DNA of 64,000 nt from Leptodactylus fallax (Eukaryota; Chordata; Amphibia; Anura; Leptodactylidae). Location: positions 5,589,501-5,653,500 of the forward strand of contig CAMRHE010000018.1 in the NCBI GenBank assembly GCA_947044405.1, given 5' to 3'. Below are positions 12,120-21,078 of the stretch, in pieces; position 1 is the stretch's first letter; each line of letters begins with the position of its first letter. Made by a program: the position numbers and the translations under genes. A model generated the notes under the pieces. It made no database searches. It worked only from the letters and a program-made list of their open reading frames with translations, and was not told where the DNA came from.

Positions 12120-12238
12120 CTGCACATATTTTTCCACAGAGTGTGGATGGGATTTGCTAGAATCCAATCCACTATGTAGGGACTGCAAAACGCTGCCTTT
12201 TTTTTCCGCTGTGTTTAAGCCATGTGGGGACCCGGCCT
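12120..12238. repeat. Fragment of GGCTAAGGCCCCAC-type MITE
   Basis: 'GTGTGGATGGGATTTGCTAGAATCC' style sequence followed by 'GCCATGTGGGGACCCGGCCTAA' corresponds to the right half of the longer MITE subfamily, also seen at 63,760-63,904 and 31,660-31,790. Confidence 0.55.
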
Positions 12239-12240
12239 AA

Positions 12241-12652
12241 AGAGGACCTGTCAGTTCTCCTCATATATGTGTTTTAGTATATTGTTTAGTAAATAGTAAT
12301 TGTACGCCCCATAATATAACAATGGAACATTTTTTTTGGATAACTCTCTGTTATACCCTTCCTTTTTTATCGCTATTAGAAATTTATGTATAAATTGTCA
12401 GCCAGGTTTTACAGGTTGAGACTTCGTACCTACACAGTTTGACACTTCAATCAGTGCACCCAAATTCAAATAAAGTAGGGGCACACTCCTTTAACAGGGG
12501 AAAGTATATTGCCCACTTGTCAATGTATTTATATATTTTATAAAGGAATAACAGAGCAAAGAGAATTGCAACAGATGCCCAAGAACGATTTTGTTGTTAA
12601 TACAGGTATTTACTAAAACAGACATGTCAGAAGATGTTACAGGTCCTATTTC
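12241..12652. repeat. TTAA-type MITE (AGAGGACCTGTC ends)
   Basis: The left end, AGAGGACCTGTCAG (preceded by CTAA), is mirrored by ACAGGTCCTATTT on the right. The same end motif, flanked by proper TTAA, occurs at 57,698. The interior is non-coding AT-rich DNA. Family assignment (Kolobok or piggyBac-like, both TTAA-specific) is inference. Confidence 0.5.
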
Positions 12653-12718
12653 AATAAGAAAAATCTGTATTCAAAAATCTATAGCGATATAAATGAGACT
12701 CAATTTCGTATATTGCAG

Positions 12719-12810
12719 CTAGAAAGTTTAAGAGGGTCTCTTTTCATAACATTTTATAAATAAAACATAACTTTTAAAAATATAAAAAATAAAATTTGAC
12801 TGAACACACA
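12719..12810 (+). repeat. Left 92-bp terminal inverted repeat
   Basis: It matches the reverse complement of 25,403-25,494, with a single difference in an A-rich stretch near the inner third. See the composite entry. Confidence 0.85.
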
Positions 12811-14143
12811 CCCTAAAGTGAATTAAAAAGTCTTTGTTGTTGATTGTATATAGGGCAGGCGTATTTATCTAATTATTCACCGGTTTAAAGATTAGGAAAA
12901 TACAAAAAAAAAAAACAACAAAAAAAACAAAAAAACGCTACTATCATCTAGAGTGCTGTGTGTGAATTGGGAGCAATTTGGAAGCGTTTCAATGAACACG
13001 ATATTCAGCTGTGATTAAAGAGAGGGGTATCTGAAATATTCCAGACATCACTCTTATAGCAAAAAATAAAGGATAATATTTAAACAGCCGAAAAGAAGTG
13101 AATCATTTACACATAAATCCCAGCACTAACGCAATGGATAGAGAATATCGTTTAAAGGGCTATAGGTAGATAATATAGCAACATAACCTGTTAGTCCAAA
13201 TCATACTTATTAAACGTAAATCCCAGCGTTATAATAGGGGATAGCCTTTAGGCAGTCTTATTGCTCGTTAATTGGAAAACCTGGGTTCCAGGCAGTTGTT
13301 AAAAAGTAACATTGAGACCTAGATTCCAGATATTAAACATAGGTCACAGCACAGAGGTAGTTAATAAAAAGATGGCGTTTTAAGCAGTTTTAAAGCCCGT
13401 AAGATATTGGGCATAAGATGGCATTTTTAAAGCGGTTTTAAAGCCTTGTGTATTAATAGGCAGAAGTCCTGGGATTTACGTTTAATAAGTATGATTTGGG
13501 CTAATAGGTTATGTTGCTATATTATCTACCTATAGCCCTGTGAAAGATCCTCAGTGCGCCAAACCGCTTTGGCCACACCCTGAGTCCTCTTTCATATAAA
13601 AACCACACTCACCGCCAGTGAGTGCCGGGTTCACCAGATAAATACAAGACAAGCCTTCTAAATTTTATATATTTATTAACCCCTAAATGGGTCGGTATTA
13701 AAATCTAACATATACAGTTCAGAACAGATATGCAGATATATGCAAGCATTAACAGTTGCTAGTTACAAGATACAGTACAAATAAAATAAAAGGGATAAAG
13801 GTGAAATGATTACTTTACCACACATATCCTGGATGTGGCTCTATAGTCCAACACTCACACATAGCATGTGGTATGTGTGAGATCACCAGTGGAGGCTTCT
13901 TGGCATGTGGCATTACAGTATTCCAGCCTGCATGCTCTCATCACAGTCTCTCAGCATTAGTCCAATAGTCTCATCACAGTCTCTTGTAGTCTGTGATGGT
14001 CTGTCTCAACTCCGTAGCATAATCTCCTCCCACAGACCTCTTACGTCATCTTTTATACCCTTTATGCCACCTCCCAGAATGAGGTCACCGGCAGCAGCAG
14101 GTCTCATTGAATAATCCACTCAAGTCCAGGCCCTTTGTATGTA

Positions 14144-15771
14144 CAGTACAGACCAAAAGTTTGGACACACCTTCTCATTCCAAGAGTTTTCTGTATTTTC
14201 ATGACTATAAAAATTGTAGATTCACACTGAAGGCATCAAAACTATGAATTAACACATGTGGAATTATATACTTAACAAAAAAGTGTGAAACAACTGAAAA
14301 TATGTCTTATATTCTAGGCTCTTCAAAGTAGCCACCTTTTGCTTTAATTACTGCTTTGCACACTCTTGGCATTCTCTTGATGAGCTTCAAGAGGTAGTCA
14401 CCTGAAATGGTCTTCCAACAGTCTTGAAGGAGTTCCCAAAGATGCTTAGCACTTGTTGGTCCTTTTGCCTTCACTCTGCGGCCCAGCTCACCCCAAACCA
14501 TCTCGATTGGGTTCAGGTCTGGTGACTGTGGAGGCCAGGTCATCTGGCGTAGCACCCCATCACTATCCTTCTTGGTCAAATAGCCTTTACACAGTCTGGA
14601 GGTGTGTTTGGGGTCATTGTCCTGTTGAAAAATAAATGATGGTCCAACTAAACGCAAACCGGATGGAATAGCATGCTGCTGCAAGATGCTGTGGTAACCA
14701 TGCTGGTTCAGTATTCCTTCAATTTTGATTAAATCCCCAACAGTGTCACCAGCAAAGCACCCCCACACCATCACACCCCCTCCTCCATGCTTCACGGTGG
14801 GAACCAGGCATGTAGAGTCCATTCGTTCACCTTTTCTGCGTCGCACAAGGACACGGTGGTTGGAACCAAAGATCTCAAATTTGGACTCATCAAACCAAAG
14901 CACAGATTTCCACATGTCTAATGTCCATTCCTTGTGTTCTTTAGCCCAAACAAGTCTCTTCTGCTTGTTGCCTGTCCTTAGCAGTGGTTTCCTAGCAGCT
15001 ATTTTACCATGAAAGCCTGCTGCACACAGTCTCCTCTTAACAGTTGTAGAGACGTGTCTTCTGCTAGAACTCTGTGTGGCATTGACATGGTCTCTAATCT
15101 GAGCTGCTGTTAACCTGCGATTTCTGAGGCTGGTGACTCAGATGAACTTATCCTCCGCAGCAGAGGTGACTCTTGGTCTTCCTTTCCTGGGGCAGTCCTC
15201 ATGTGAGCCAGTTTCTTTGTAGCGCTTGATGGTTTTGGCCACTGCACTTGGGGACACTTTCAAAGTTTTCTCAATTTTTTGGACTGACTGACCTTCATTT
15301 CTTAAAGTAATGATGGCCACTCGTTTTTCTTTACTTAGCTGCTTTTTTTCTTGCCATAATACAAATTCTAACACTCCATTTAGTAGGACTATCAGCTGTG
15401 TATCCACCTGACTTCTGAACAACACAACTGATGGTCCCAACACCATTTATAAGGCAAGAAATCCCACTTATTAAACCTGTCAGGGCACACCTGTGAAGTG
15501 AAAACCATTTCAGTTGACTACCTCTTGAAGCTCATCAAGAGAATGCCAAGAGTGTGCAAAGCAGTAATCAAAGCAAAAGGTGGTTACTTTGAAGAACCTA
15601 GAATATAAGACATATTTTCATTTGTTTCACATTTTTTTGTTAAGTATATAATTCCACATGTGTTAATTTATAGTTTTGATGCCTTCAGTGTGAATTTACA
15701 ATTTTTATAGTCATGAAAATAAAGAAAACTCTTGGAATGAGAAGGTGTGTCCAAACTTTTGGTCTGTACTG
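14144..15771 (-). mobile_element. Tc1-like DD38E transposon (Intruder-type), both ends present
   Basis: The ends are CAGTACAGACCAAAAGTTTG at 14,144 and its complement ending ...GGTCTGTACTG at 15,771, with TA at 14,142-14,143 and 15,772-15,773. The inverted repeats are long (about 265 bp): 15,505-15,771 mirrors 14,144-14,411 and includes a copy of the transposase 3' coding end. The transposase on the minus strand is broken by a single stop and a start-proximal frameshift. It is nested inside the LTR at 13,539-16,061. Confidence 0.92.
14307..15357 (-). pseudogene. DD38E Tc1-like transposase, one stop and one frameshift
   Basis: The expected ATG is at 15,355-15,357 (MARKK). The A run after it has seven A's where the copy at 28,014 has six, shifting the frame within the first codons. 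After that the frame is continuous to 14,307 except for TGA at 15,138-15,140, where the related copy has Arg (CGA to TGA, a CpG-type transition). Visible motifs are the helix-turn-helix region, 'GRPRV' linker, 'LWFDESKFEIFG' (first Asp), '[10 protein letters not shown]' (second Asp) and '[11 protein letters not shown]' (Glu), with 38 residues between the last two. That spacing defines the Intruder (DD38E) branch of Tc1/mariner. Non-functional as it stands. Confidence 0.9.
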
Positions 15772-16205
15772 TAGATGAGACCAAGTGACATGATACAATG
15801 TCATCAGGCAGGTCAGATCAACAGCCTAGGCTTGAACAATGCACTATTGTTTCTTTGATCACTCAGGGCTGTATAGGAGTACAATGGGTCCCTGCTGTGA
15901 TGGGTACAAAGCCCTATTGTTCCAGCCCGGCCACTACTGCCAATATACACCTATGCTTATAGCTGCGCACAGTATGAATAAATGGAACTAGAGAGAAATA
16001 CGCTACCCAGAGACCAAAATATAGCTTTGAGTTTTAGCCATATTTAAGCAGAATCATCACAAGCCCTTTAAACAATATCCTCTATCCATTGCGTTAGTGC
16101 TGGGATTTATGCGTAAATGATTCACTTCTTTTCGGCTGTTTAAATATTATCCTTTATTTTTTGCTATAAGAGTGATGTCTGGAATATTTCAGATACCCTC
16201 TTTAA

Positions 16206-16869
16206 CCGGTTAAGGACCGGGCCTAAAAGTGCCTTATGGACCAGGCCTCATTTTTCAAAACTGACATGTGTCACTTTATATGGCAATACCTTTGAGATGC
16301 TATAACTTACACAAGTGATTTTGAGACTGTTTTTTCATGACACATTGTACTTCATGTTAGTGGTAAACATTGATCAATATTTTTGTATTTATTTATAAAA
16401 AATTAGGAAATTTGAGGGAAATTTGGAAAAAAATTGCAATTTTCAAAATGTAAAATTCTCTGCTTTTCAGACAGATAGTCATACCACCCACATACATGAA
16501 TAAATATTATCTACCATATCTCTGCTTTATACCGGCATCATCTTTTAATCATCCTTTAATTTATTTTGGATGTTAGAAGGTTTACAAGTGTAACAGCGAT
16601 TTTCCAGATTTACAAGAAAATTTCCCAAACTCATTTCTTAGGGACCACTTCAGTTCTGAAGGGGATTATAAAGCCCTATATATTAGAAACCCCCATAAAT
16701 CACCCCATTTTCAAAACTGCACCCCTCAAATAATTCAAAACAGCATTTGGGAAGTTTGTTAACACTTTAAGCATTTCACAAGAATTAAGACAATATGGAG
16801 GTGAAATTTTAGACATTTCATTTTTATCCAATAATACATTAATTTATCCCTAAAATTAACACATTCACA
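16206..16869. repeat. Left part of large non-coding amphibian-type repeat
   Basis: It begins CCGGTTAAGGACCGGGCC directly after the TTAA that flanks the fold-back element. It runs into phrases such as 'GACACATTGTACTTCATG' and 'CACCCCATTTTCAAAACTGC' that recur in the downstream array. No coding frame. I recognise the style as a high-copy anuran repeat but cannot name the family. Confidence 0.55.
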
Positions 16870-18390
16870 AAGGGTTAAAGGAGAAAATGCATCTCACAGT
16901 TTGTTGTGCAATTTCTCCCGAGCACAGAAATACCCCACATGTGGGTGTAAAATGATTTTTGGGCACACGGCAGTGCACGGAAAAGAAAGAGCGACACTTG
17001 GCATTTGAAAAGCAGATTTTGCTGGAATAGTTTTCAGGTGCCATGTCTCATTTGCAGAGCCCCTAGAGTACCAAAACAATGGAAACACCCTAAAAGTGAC
17101 CCCATTTTGGAAACTACACCCCTGACAGAATTTATCAAGGGGTATACTGAGCATTTTGACCCCACAGCTGTTTCACAGATTTTATTAACATTGGGATGTG
17201 TAAATGAAAAATTACTAAAACATCACTTTATCCCCAAAGTTTTCATTTTCACAAGGGGTTAAAGGAGAAAAAGCCACCCACAGTTTGTTACACAATTGCT
17301 CCTGAACACAGCAATACCCCATATGCGATCGTAATTTGCTGCATGGGTACATGGCGGGGCTCGAAATGGAAAGAGCGCTATTTGGCTTTTGAAGGGCAGA
17401 TTTTGCTGGAATAGTTTTCAGGTGCCATGTCCCATTTGCAGAGCCCCTAGAGTACCAATATAATGGAAACCCCCAAAAGTGACTCCATTTTGGAAACTAC
17501 ACCCCTCACAGAACATATCAAGGGGTATAGTGAGCATTTTGAACCCACAGCCGTTTCACAGATTTTATTAACATTGGGACATGAAAATGAAAAATTACTT
17601 TCTTTCCAATAAACCATCAATTTAGCCCCAAATTTTTCATTTTCACAAGAGGATAAAGGAGAAAAAGCGCCCCAAAGTTTGTTACACAATTTCTCCTGAA
17701 TACAGGAATACTCCCCATGTGGTTGTAATCTGCTGTATGGGTACATGGTGGGGCTCAGAATAGAAAGAGCGCTATTTAGCTTTTTTAGGACAGATTTTGC
17801 TGGAATAGTTTTCGGGTGCCATGTCGCATTTGCAGAGCCCCTAAAGTACCAATACAATGGAAACCCCTCAAAAGTGACCCCATTTTGGAAACTACACCCC
17901 TCAAGGAATTTCTCAAGGGGTATGGTGAGCATTTTGACCCTACAGTTGTTTCACAGATTCTATTAACATTGGAATGTAAAAATTAAAAATTACTTTTTTT
18001 TCCAATAAACTGTCCATTTAGCGACATATTTTTAATTTTTACAAGGGGATAAAGAAGAAAAAACCCCACAGTTTGTTACACAATTTCTCCTGAACACAGA
18101 AATGCCCCATATGTGGTCGTAAACTGCTGTATGGGTACATGGTGGGGCTCAGAATGGAAAGAGCGCTATTTGGCTTTTGGAGGGCAGATTTTGCTGGAAT
18201 AGTTTTCAGGTGCCATGTCGCATTTGCAGAGCCCCTAAAGTACCAATACAATTTAAACCCCTCAAAAGTGACACCATTTTAGAAACTACACCCCTCAAGG
18301 AATGTATCAAGGGGTATTATCATTTTGAGCCTAAAAATGCTTCCCAAAAATTAATATACAAAGTGAAAATTGACAATTTTAAATAAATAT
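16870..18390. repeat. Tandem array, about 390-bp units (four copies)
   Basis: The landmark 'GGGTTAAAGGAGAAAA' or its variants recurs near 16,871, 17,257, 17,650 and 18,045, a period of 386-395 bp. Each unit repeats in order: 'CAGTTTGTTACACAATTTCTCC', 'GAAAGAGCGCTATTTGG', 'TTTTGCTGGAATAGTTTTC', 'AGAGCCCCTAGAGTACC', and 'GAAACTACACCCCTC'. The last unit degrades after about 18,320. Short reading frames here repeat from unit to unit and are by-products of the repeat, not genes. Confidence 0.85.
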
Positions 18391-19617
18391 GCCATTTTGG
18401 TGCCCAATACGTTGTACCCACTTTGTGGCATCAGAGACATGTACTCCTAAAACTATTATGTGGGCTATAAAAAAAATTATATATGTGGGTGTAACCTGCT
18501 ACTTGGGCAAACAGCAGGGCTTAGACAGGAAGGAGCACTGCGCTTTTTAGCTTTTGGAGTACAGATCTAGAGGGACTTTCTGGATGCCATGTTGTTTTTG
18601 CAGAGGTGCCAGTAAATTGGAATTCCCCAAGAAGTGACCCCATTTTGTAGGGGCAATTTTAGGGTCTTTGCCAATTTGACATGGAGATCAAAATCCAACA
18701 ATCTAAATCTATGCTCCAAAAGCCACATAGCATTCCTTCACCTCTGCCCCCTGCTGTGTACCCAAACTGCAGTTTACGCCCACATGTATGACACTGGTGT
18801 ACCCAGAATAACGTACTTGGTATAAACTGCTGCTTGGGCACAGCCGGCCACAGAAGGGAAGGAGCGCTATTTTGGTTTTTGAAGCACAGTTTTGTTTTTG
18901 GACACCATGCCACTTTTGCAGAGCCCCTGGATTGCCAGTAAAATGGAATCCGCAGACTTGTGACCCCATTTTGGGAACTACACCCCTGAAGGGATTTATC
19001 AAGTGGGTTAGCGAGTATTCTTAACCCTTAAGTGTTGCATTCATTTAATTTCAATAAATGAATGCGCAGCTGATAATGAAAAGGGAAAATTGCAATTTTT
19101 CCAGAGAAACGCCATTTCAGTGCCCAATATTTTGTGCCCAGCTTATGTCAGCAGGCACAAACACTCTAAAAACTGTTAAGTGGGTATCCCGGGCACAACA
19201 TCTTTTGGAGCGTTTACATCTGATACAAGCCGTGCACAACGTATTATGCATTGAAATAAAATATTCCTGGAAAAATTGTCATTTTCACCTTTCACAATCA
19301 TCTGCATATTCATTTCTGGAAAATAAATTATAGCAACACTTGGAGGTAAAAAATGCTCACTGTACCTCTGGATAAATTCCTTCAGGGGTGCAGTTTCCAA
19401 AATAGGGTCACGTATCAGGGGATTCCACTTTACTGGCATTTCAGGAGCTCTGCAAAAGTGTCATGGTGTCCAAAAGCTAAACTGTCTAAATCTGTGCTCC
19501 AAAAACCTAATAGCGCTCCTTCCCTTCTGTGCCCGGCTGTGCCCAAACAGCAGTTTATACCCACATATGACATTATGTACGTTATTCTGGGTACACCAGT
19601 GTCATACATGTGGGTAT
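18391..19617. repeat. Diverged and inverted continuation of the array
   Basis: Forward-oriented array phrases (18,830-19,030: 'GGAAGGAGCGCTATTTTGG', 'TGCAGAGCCCCTGG') are followed by the same phrases in inverse complement (19,350-19,560: 'GCTCTGCAAAAGTG', 'AATAGCGCTCCTTCC'). The turn-around is near 19,190. A second short palindrome (TTATACCCACATATGAC ... GTCATACATGTGGGTATAA) lies at 19,556-19,619, and the DIRS element inserted at its right edge. Confidence 0.65.
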
Positions 19618-19657
19618 AATCGTTGATTGTAATGTCAATCTGTATTCCCTTAGTCCA

Positions 19658-19789
19658 GACAGCAGCACAATATGGGGTATCTCTGCCCCTGTGTGTTGTT
19701 TAGGACAGTGGAACCTTTAATTAGCACCAAATTTAAGGTGCCTCCTACTAGCCCTATAAGAGGGCACCTGAGACCTCCCTCCACTGTGT
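19658..19789 (+). repeat. DIRS left inverted terminal repeat
   Basis: It starts GACAGCAGCACAATATGGGG and ends CCACTGTGT. It is complementary to 23,604-23,735 with only scattered differences, such as TTTAATTAGC versus TATAATTAGC. The outer extension (19,618-19,657) is not shared with the right end. Confidence 0.92.
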
Positions 19790-19832
19790 AAATTATAAAG
19801 TAAAAGGAAACAAGCTTCTAGGGAGGGAAGCC

Positions 19833-19917
19833 TTGTGCTGCTGTCTGGACTAAGGGAATACAGATTGACATTACAATCAACGATTCCCCTTACGTCCGAC
19901 AGCAGCACAATATGGGG
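19833..19917. repeat. DIRS internal complementary region
   Basis: The first part (TTGTGCTGCTGTCTGGACTAA... to CAACGATT, 19,833-19,885) is the complement of the left outer end (19,618-19,669). The second part (ATTCCCCTTACGTCCGACAG..., 19,883-19,917) is the complement of the right outer end. The two halves meet over the shared ATT. In DIRS elements this region templates completion of the ends. Confidence 0.92.
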
Positions 19918-19935
19918 AGATAGCAAGTAATTCCC

Positions 19936-21078
19936 CTAGGGAGGGTTTCCTCGCCTTACAACGTCAAGGACTGTCTGACCAAAGGCAGTTGTCTGGGAAC
20001 TGCGGACGTCTAAACGATAATGTTTGACAAAGGTCAACTGGGATGACCATGATGCAGCCGCACAAATCTGGTCCAAAGGTAAGGACCGGTACTCAGCCCA
20101 AGAAGTCGACACAGCCCTGGTCGAGTGGGGCGTAGAAAAAACTGGAGGGAGTAACTCCTGAATAAGGAAGGAAGACCTAATTGTCTCCTTGATCCATGTG
20201 GATAGAGTAGGCTTGGAAGCCTTGAGGTCTTTGTTTTTACCCTGCATATTAATTAGTAGGTTTTCGGCCTTCCTAAACGGTTGAGTGCGGGATAGGTAAA
20301 TCCGCAGACACCTTACCACATCTAAGGTGTGGAGCTTTTCTTCCTCCTCAGAGGTTGGAGTGGGGAAAAACACTGGTAGCGAAATTAGCTGATTGCTATT
20401 ATAGCATGAGGGGACCTTAGGGTTAAACCCAGGCAAAAATCTAAGGTGCACCCTATCTGCAAAAAACACAATGTACGGTTCTCTAGAAGAGAGAGCCTGG
20501 AGTTCCCCTACTCTTTTGGCAGATGTAATAGCCAACAAAAAAACGGTTTTGTAGGCCAAATATTTTAGCTCCGTAGTCTCCAAGGGTTCAAATGGAGGAC
20601 CGCACAGGCCTGTAAGGACTACCGCAAGGTCCCACTGGGGAACTGGAGATGATACTGAGGGCTTTAGCCTCATTGCCCCTTTAAGGAACCTTGCAACCAG
20701 AGGATCCTGAGACAGACGTCTGTTCAAATGAGCAGAGAGGGCCGCAATCTGCACTTTCAAAGTGGCAGGGGCAAGGCCCTTATCCAAACTGTCCTGAAGA
20801 AAATTTAAAATATCAGCCGTTGAAGGTTGTAAATTATTAATACCCTTCTTGGAGCACCACTCCATGAAAATCTTGGCTGTCCTCTGGTAGTTCTTATTGG
20901 TAGAGTCTGCTCTTGCAGAAGAAAGGGTCTTCAGGACGGCCTCTGACAGTCCTCTATCCTGCTGTAGGGACTGCTCAACCTCCAGGCTGTCAGGTTGAAT
21001 CTCCAGAGATCCTGGCACTTCAGAGATCCTTGGGAAACCAGGTTCTGGATGGGGGAAGCCTCCAATATATCCCTCGAC
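19936..21078 (-). CDS. DIRS tyrosine recombinase
   Basis: This is an integrase of the phage-type tyrosine recombinase class, which inserts the circular DNA copy. The frame is open from 21,078 (just after a TGA at 21,079-21,081) to the stop at 19,936. It overlaps the RT frame by about 58 nt in a +1 frame. There is no ATG near the 5' end; the first in-frame Met is near residue 52 counted from the GTG at 21,016-21,018, so translation by frameshift or from a non-ATG start is likely. Counting from that GTG, the N-terminal core-binding domain spans about 30-120. Catalytic residues are visible as Arg169 (SAKRVGEL), His298-x-x-Arg301 (HSTR), Trp324 and Tyr334 (KHYRLDV). All are present and uninterrupted, so the enzyme looks intact. 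Confidence 0.9.
   Translation of the reverse strand, partial: VEGYIGGFPHPEPGFPRISEVPGSLEIQPDSLEVEQSLQQDRGLSEAVLKTLSSARADSTNKNYQRTAKIFMEWCSKKGINNLQPSTADILNFLQDSLDKGLAPATLKVQIAALSAHLNRRLSQDPLVARFLKGAMRLKPSVSSPVPQWDLAVVLTGLCGPPFEPLETTELKYLAYKTVFLLAITSAKRVGELQALSSREPYIVFFADRVHLRFLPGFNPKVPSCYNSNQLISLPVFFPTPTSEEEEKLHTLDVVRCLRIYLSRTQPFRKAENLLINMQGKNKDLKASKPTLSTWIKETIRSSFLIQELLPPVFSTPHSTRAVSTSWAEYRSLPLDQICAAASWSSQLTFVKHYRLDVRSSQTTAFGQTVLDVVRRGNPP

Larger units (their letters stand above)
13539..16061. mobile_element. Second solo LTR, AGCCC target-site duplication, with nested Tc1
   Basis: It starts TGTGAAAGATCCTC and ends GAATCATCACA. AGCCC flanks it at 13,534-13,538 and 16,062-16,066. It is homologous along its length to the LTR at 10,048-10,964 but interrupted by a Tc1-like element at 14,144-15,771. 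The other arm of the surrounding fold-back (13,160-13,175) supplies the uninterrupted counterpart (TTTAAAGGGCTATAGG), with a single GGGCT. The LTR sequence itself is about 890 bp. Confidence 0.9.
13019..16201. mobile_element. TTAA fold-back element with about 205-bp arms, carrying nested LTR
   Basis: TTAA lies at 13,015-13,018 and 16,202-16,205. The left arm (13,019-13,226) is the inverted complement of the right arm, which is split by an LTR insertion into 13,469-13,538 and 16,067-16,201. Matching landmarks are 'GGTATCTGAAATATTCCAG' at the left and 'CTGGAATATTTCAGATACC' at the right. The unique loop (13,227-13,468) is non-coding and has two 'AAGATGGC' repeats near 13,372 and 13,417. TTAA specificity suggests a Kolobok- or piggyBac-mobilised non-autonomous element. 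The extreme ends differ slightly (AGAGAGGGG versus AGAGGG). Confidence 0.85.

Noticed and set aside
12637..12652. AGGTCCTATTTCA shared with the flank of the right 92-bp repeat (25,493-25,506) as a possible target duplication
   Set aside because: On the left it lies about 70 bp outside the repeat, not adjacent to it, and it forms the end of a separate MITE; probably coincidence.
16894..18386. Repeated frames with a common 'VPLDKF' or 'GVTF' peptide pattern
   Set aside because: They recur with the 390-bp tandem unit and lack any domain; the repeat explains them.
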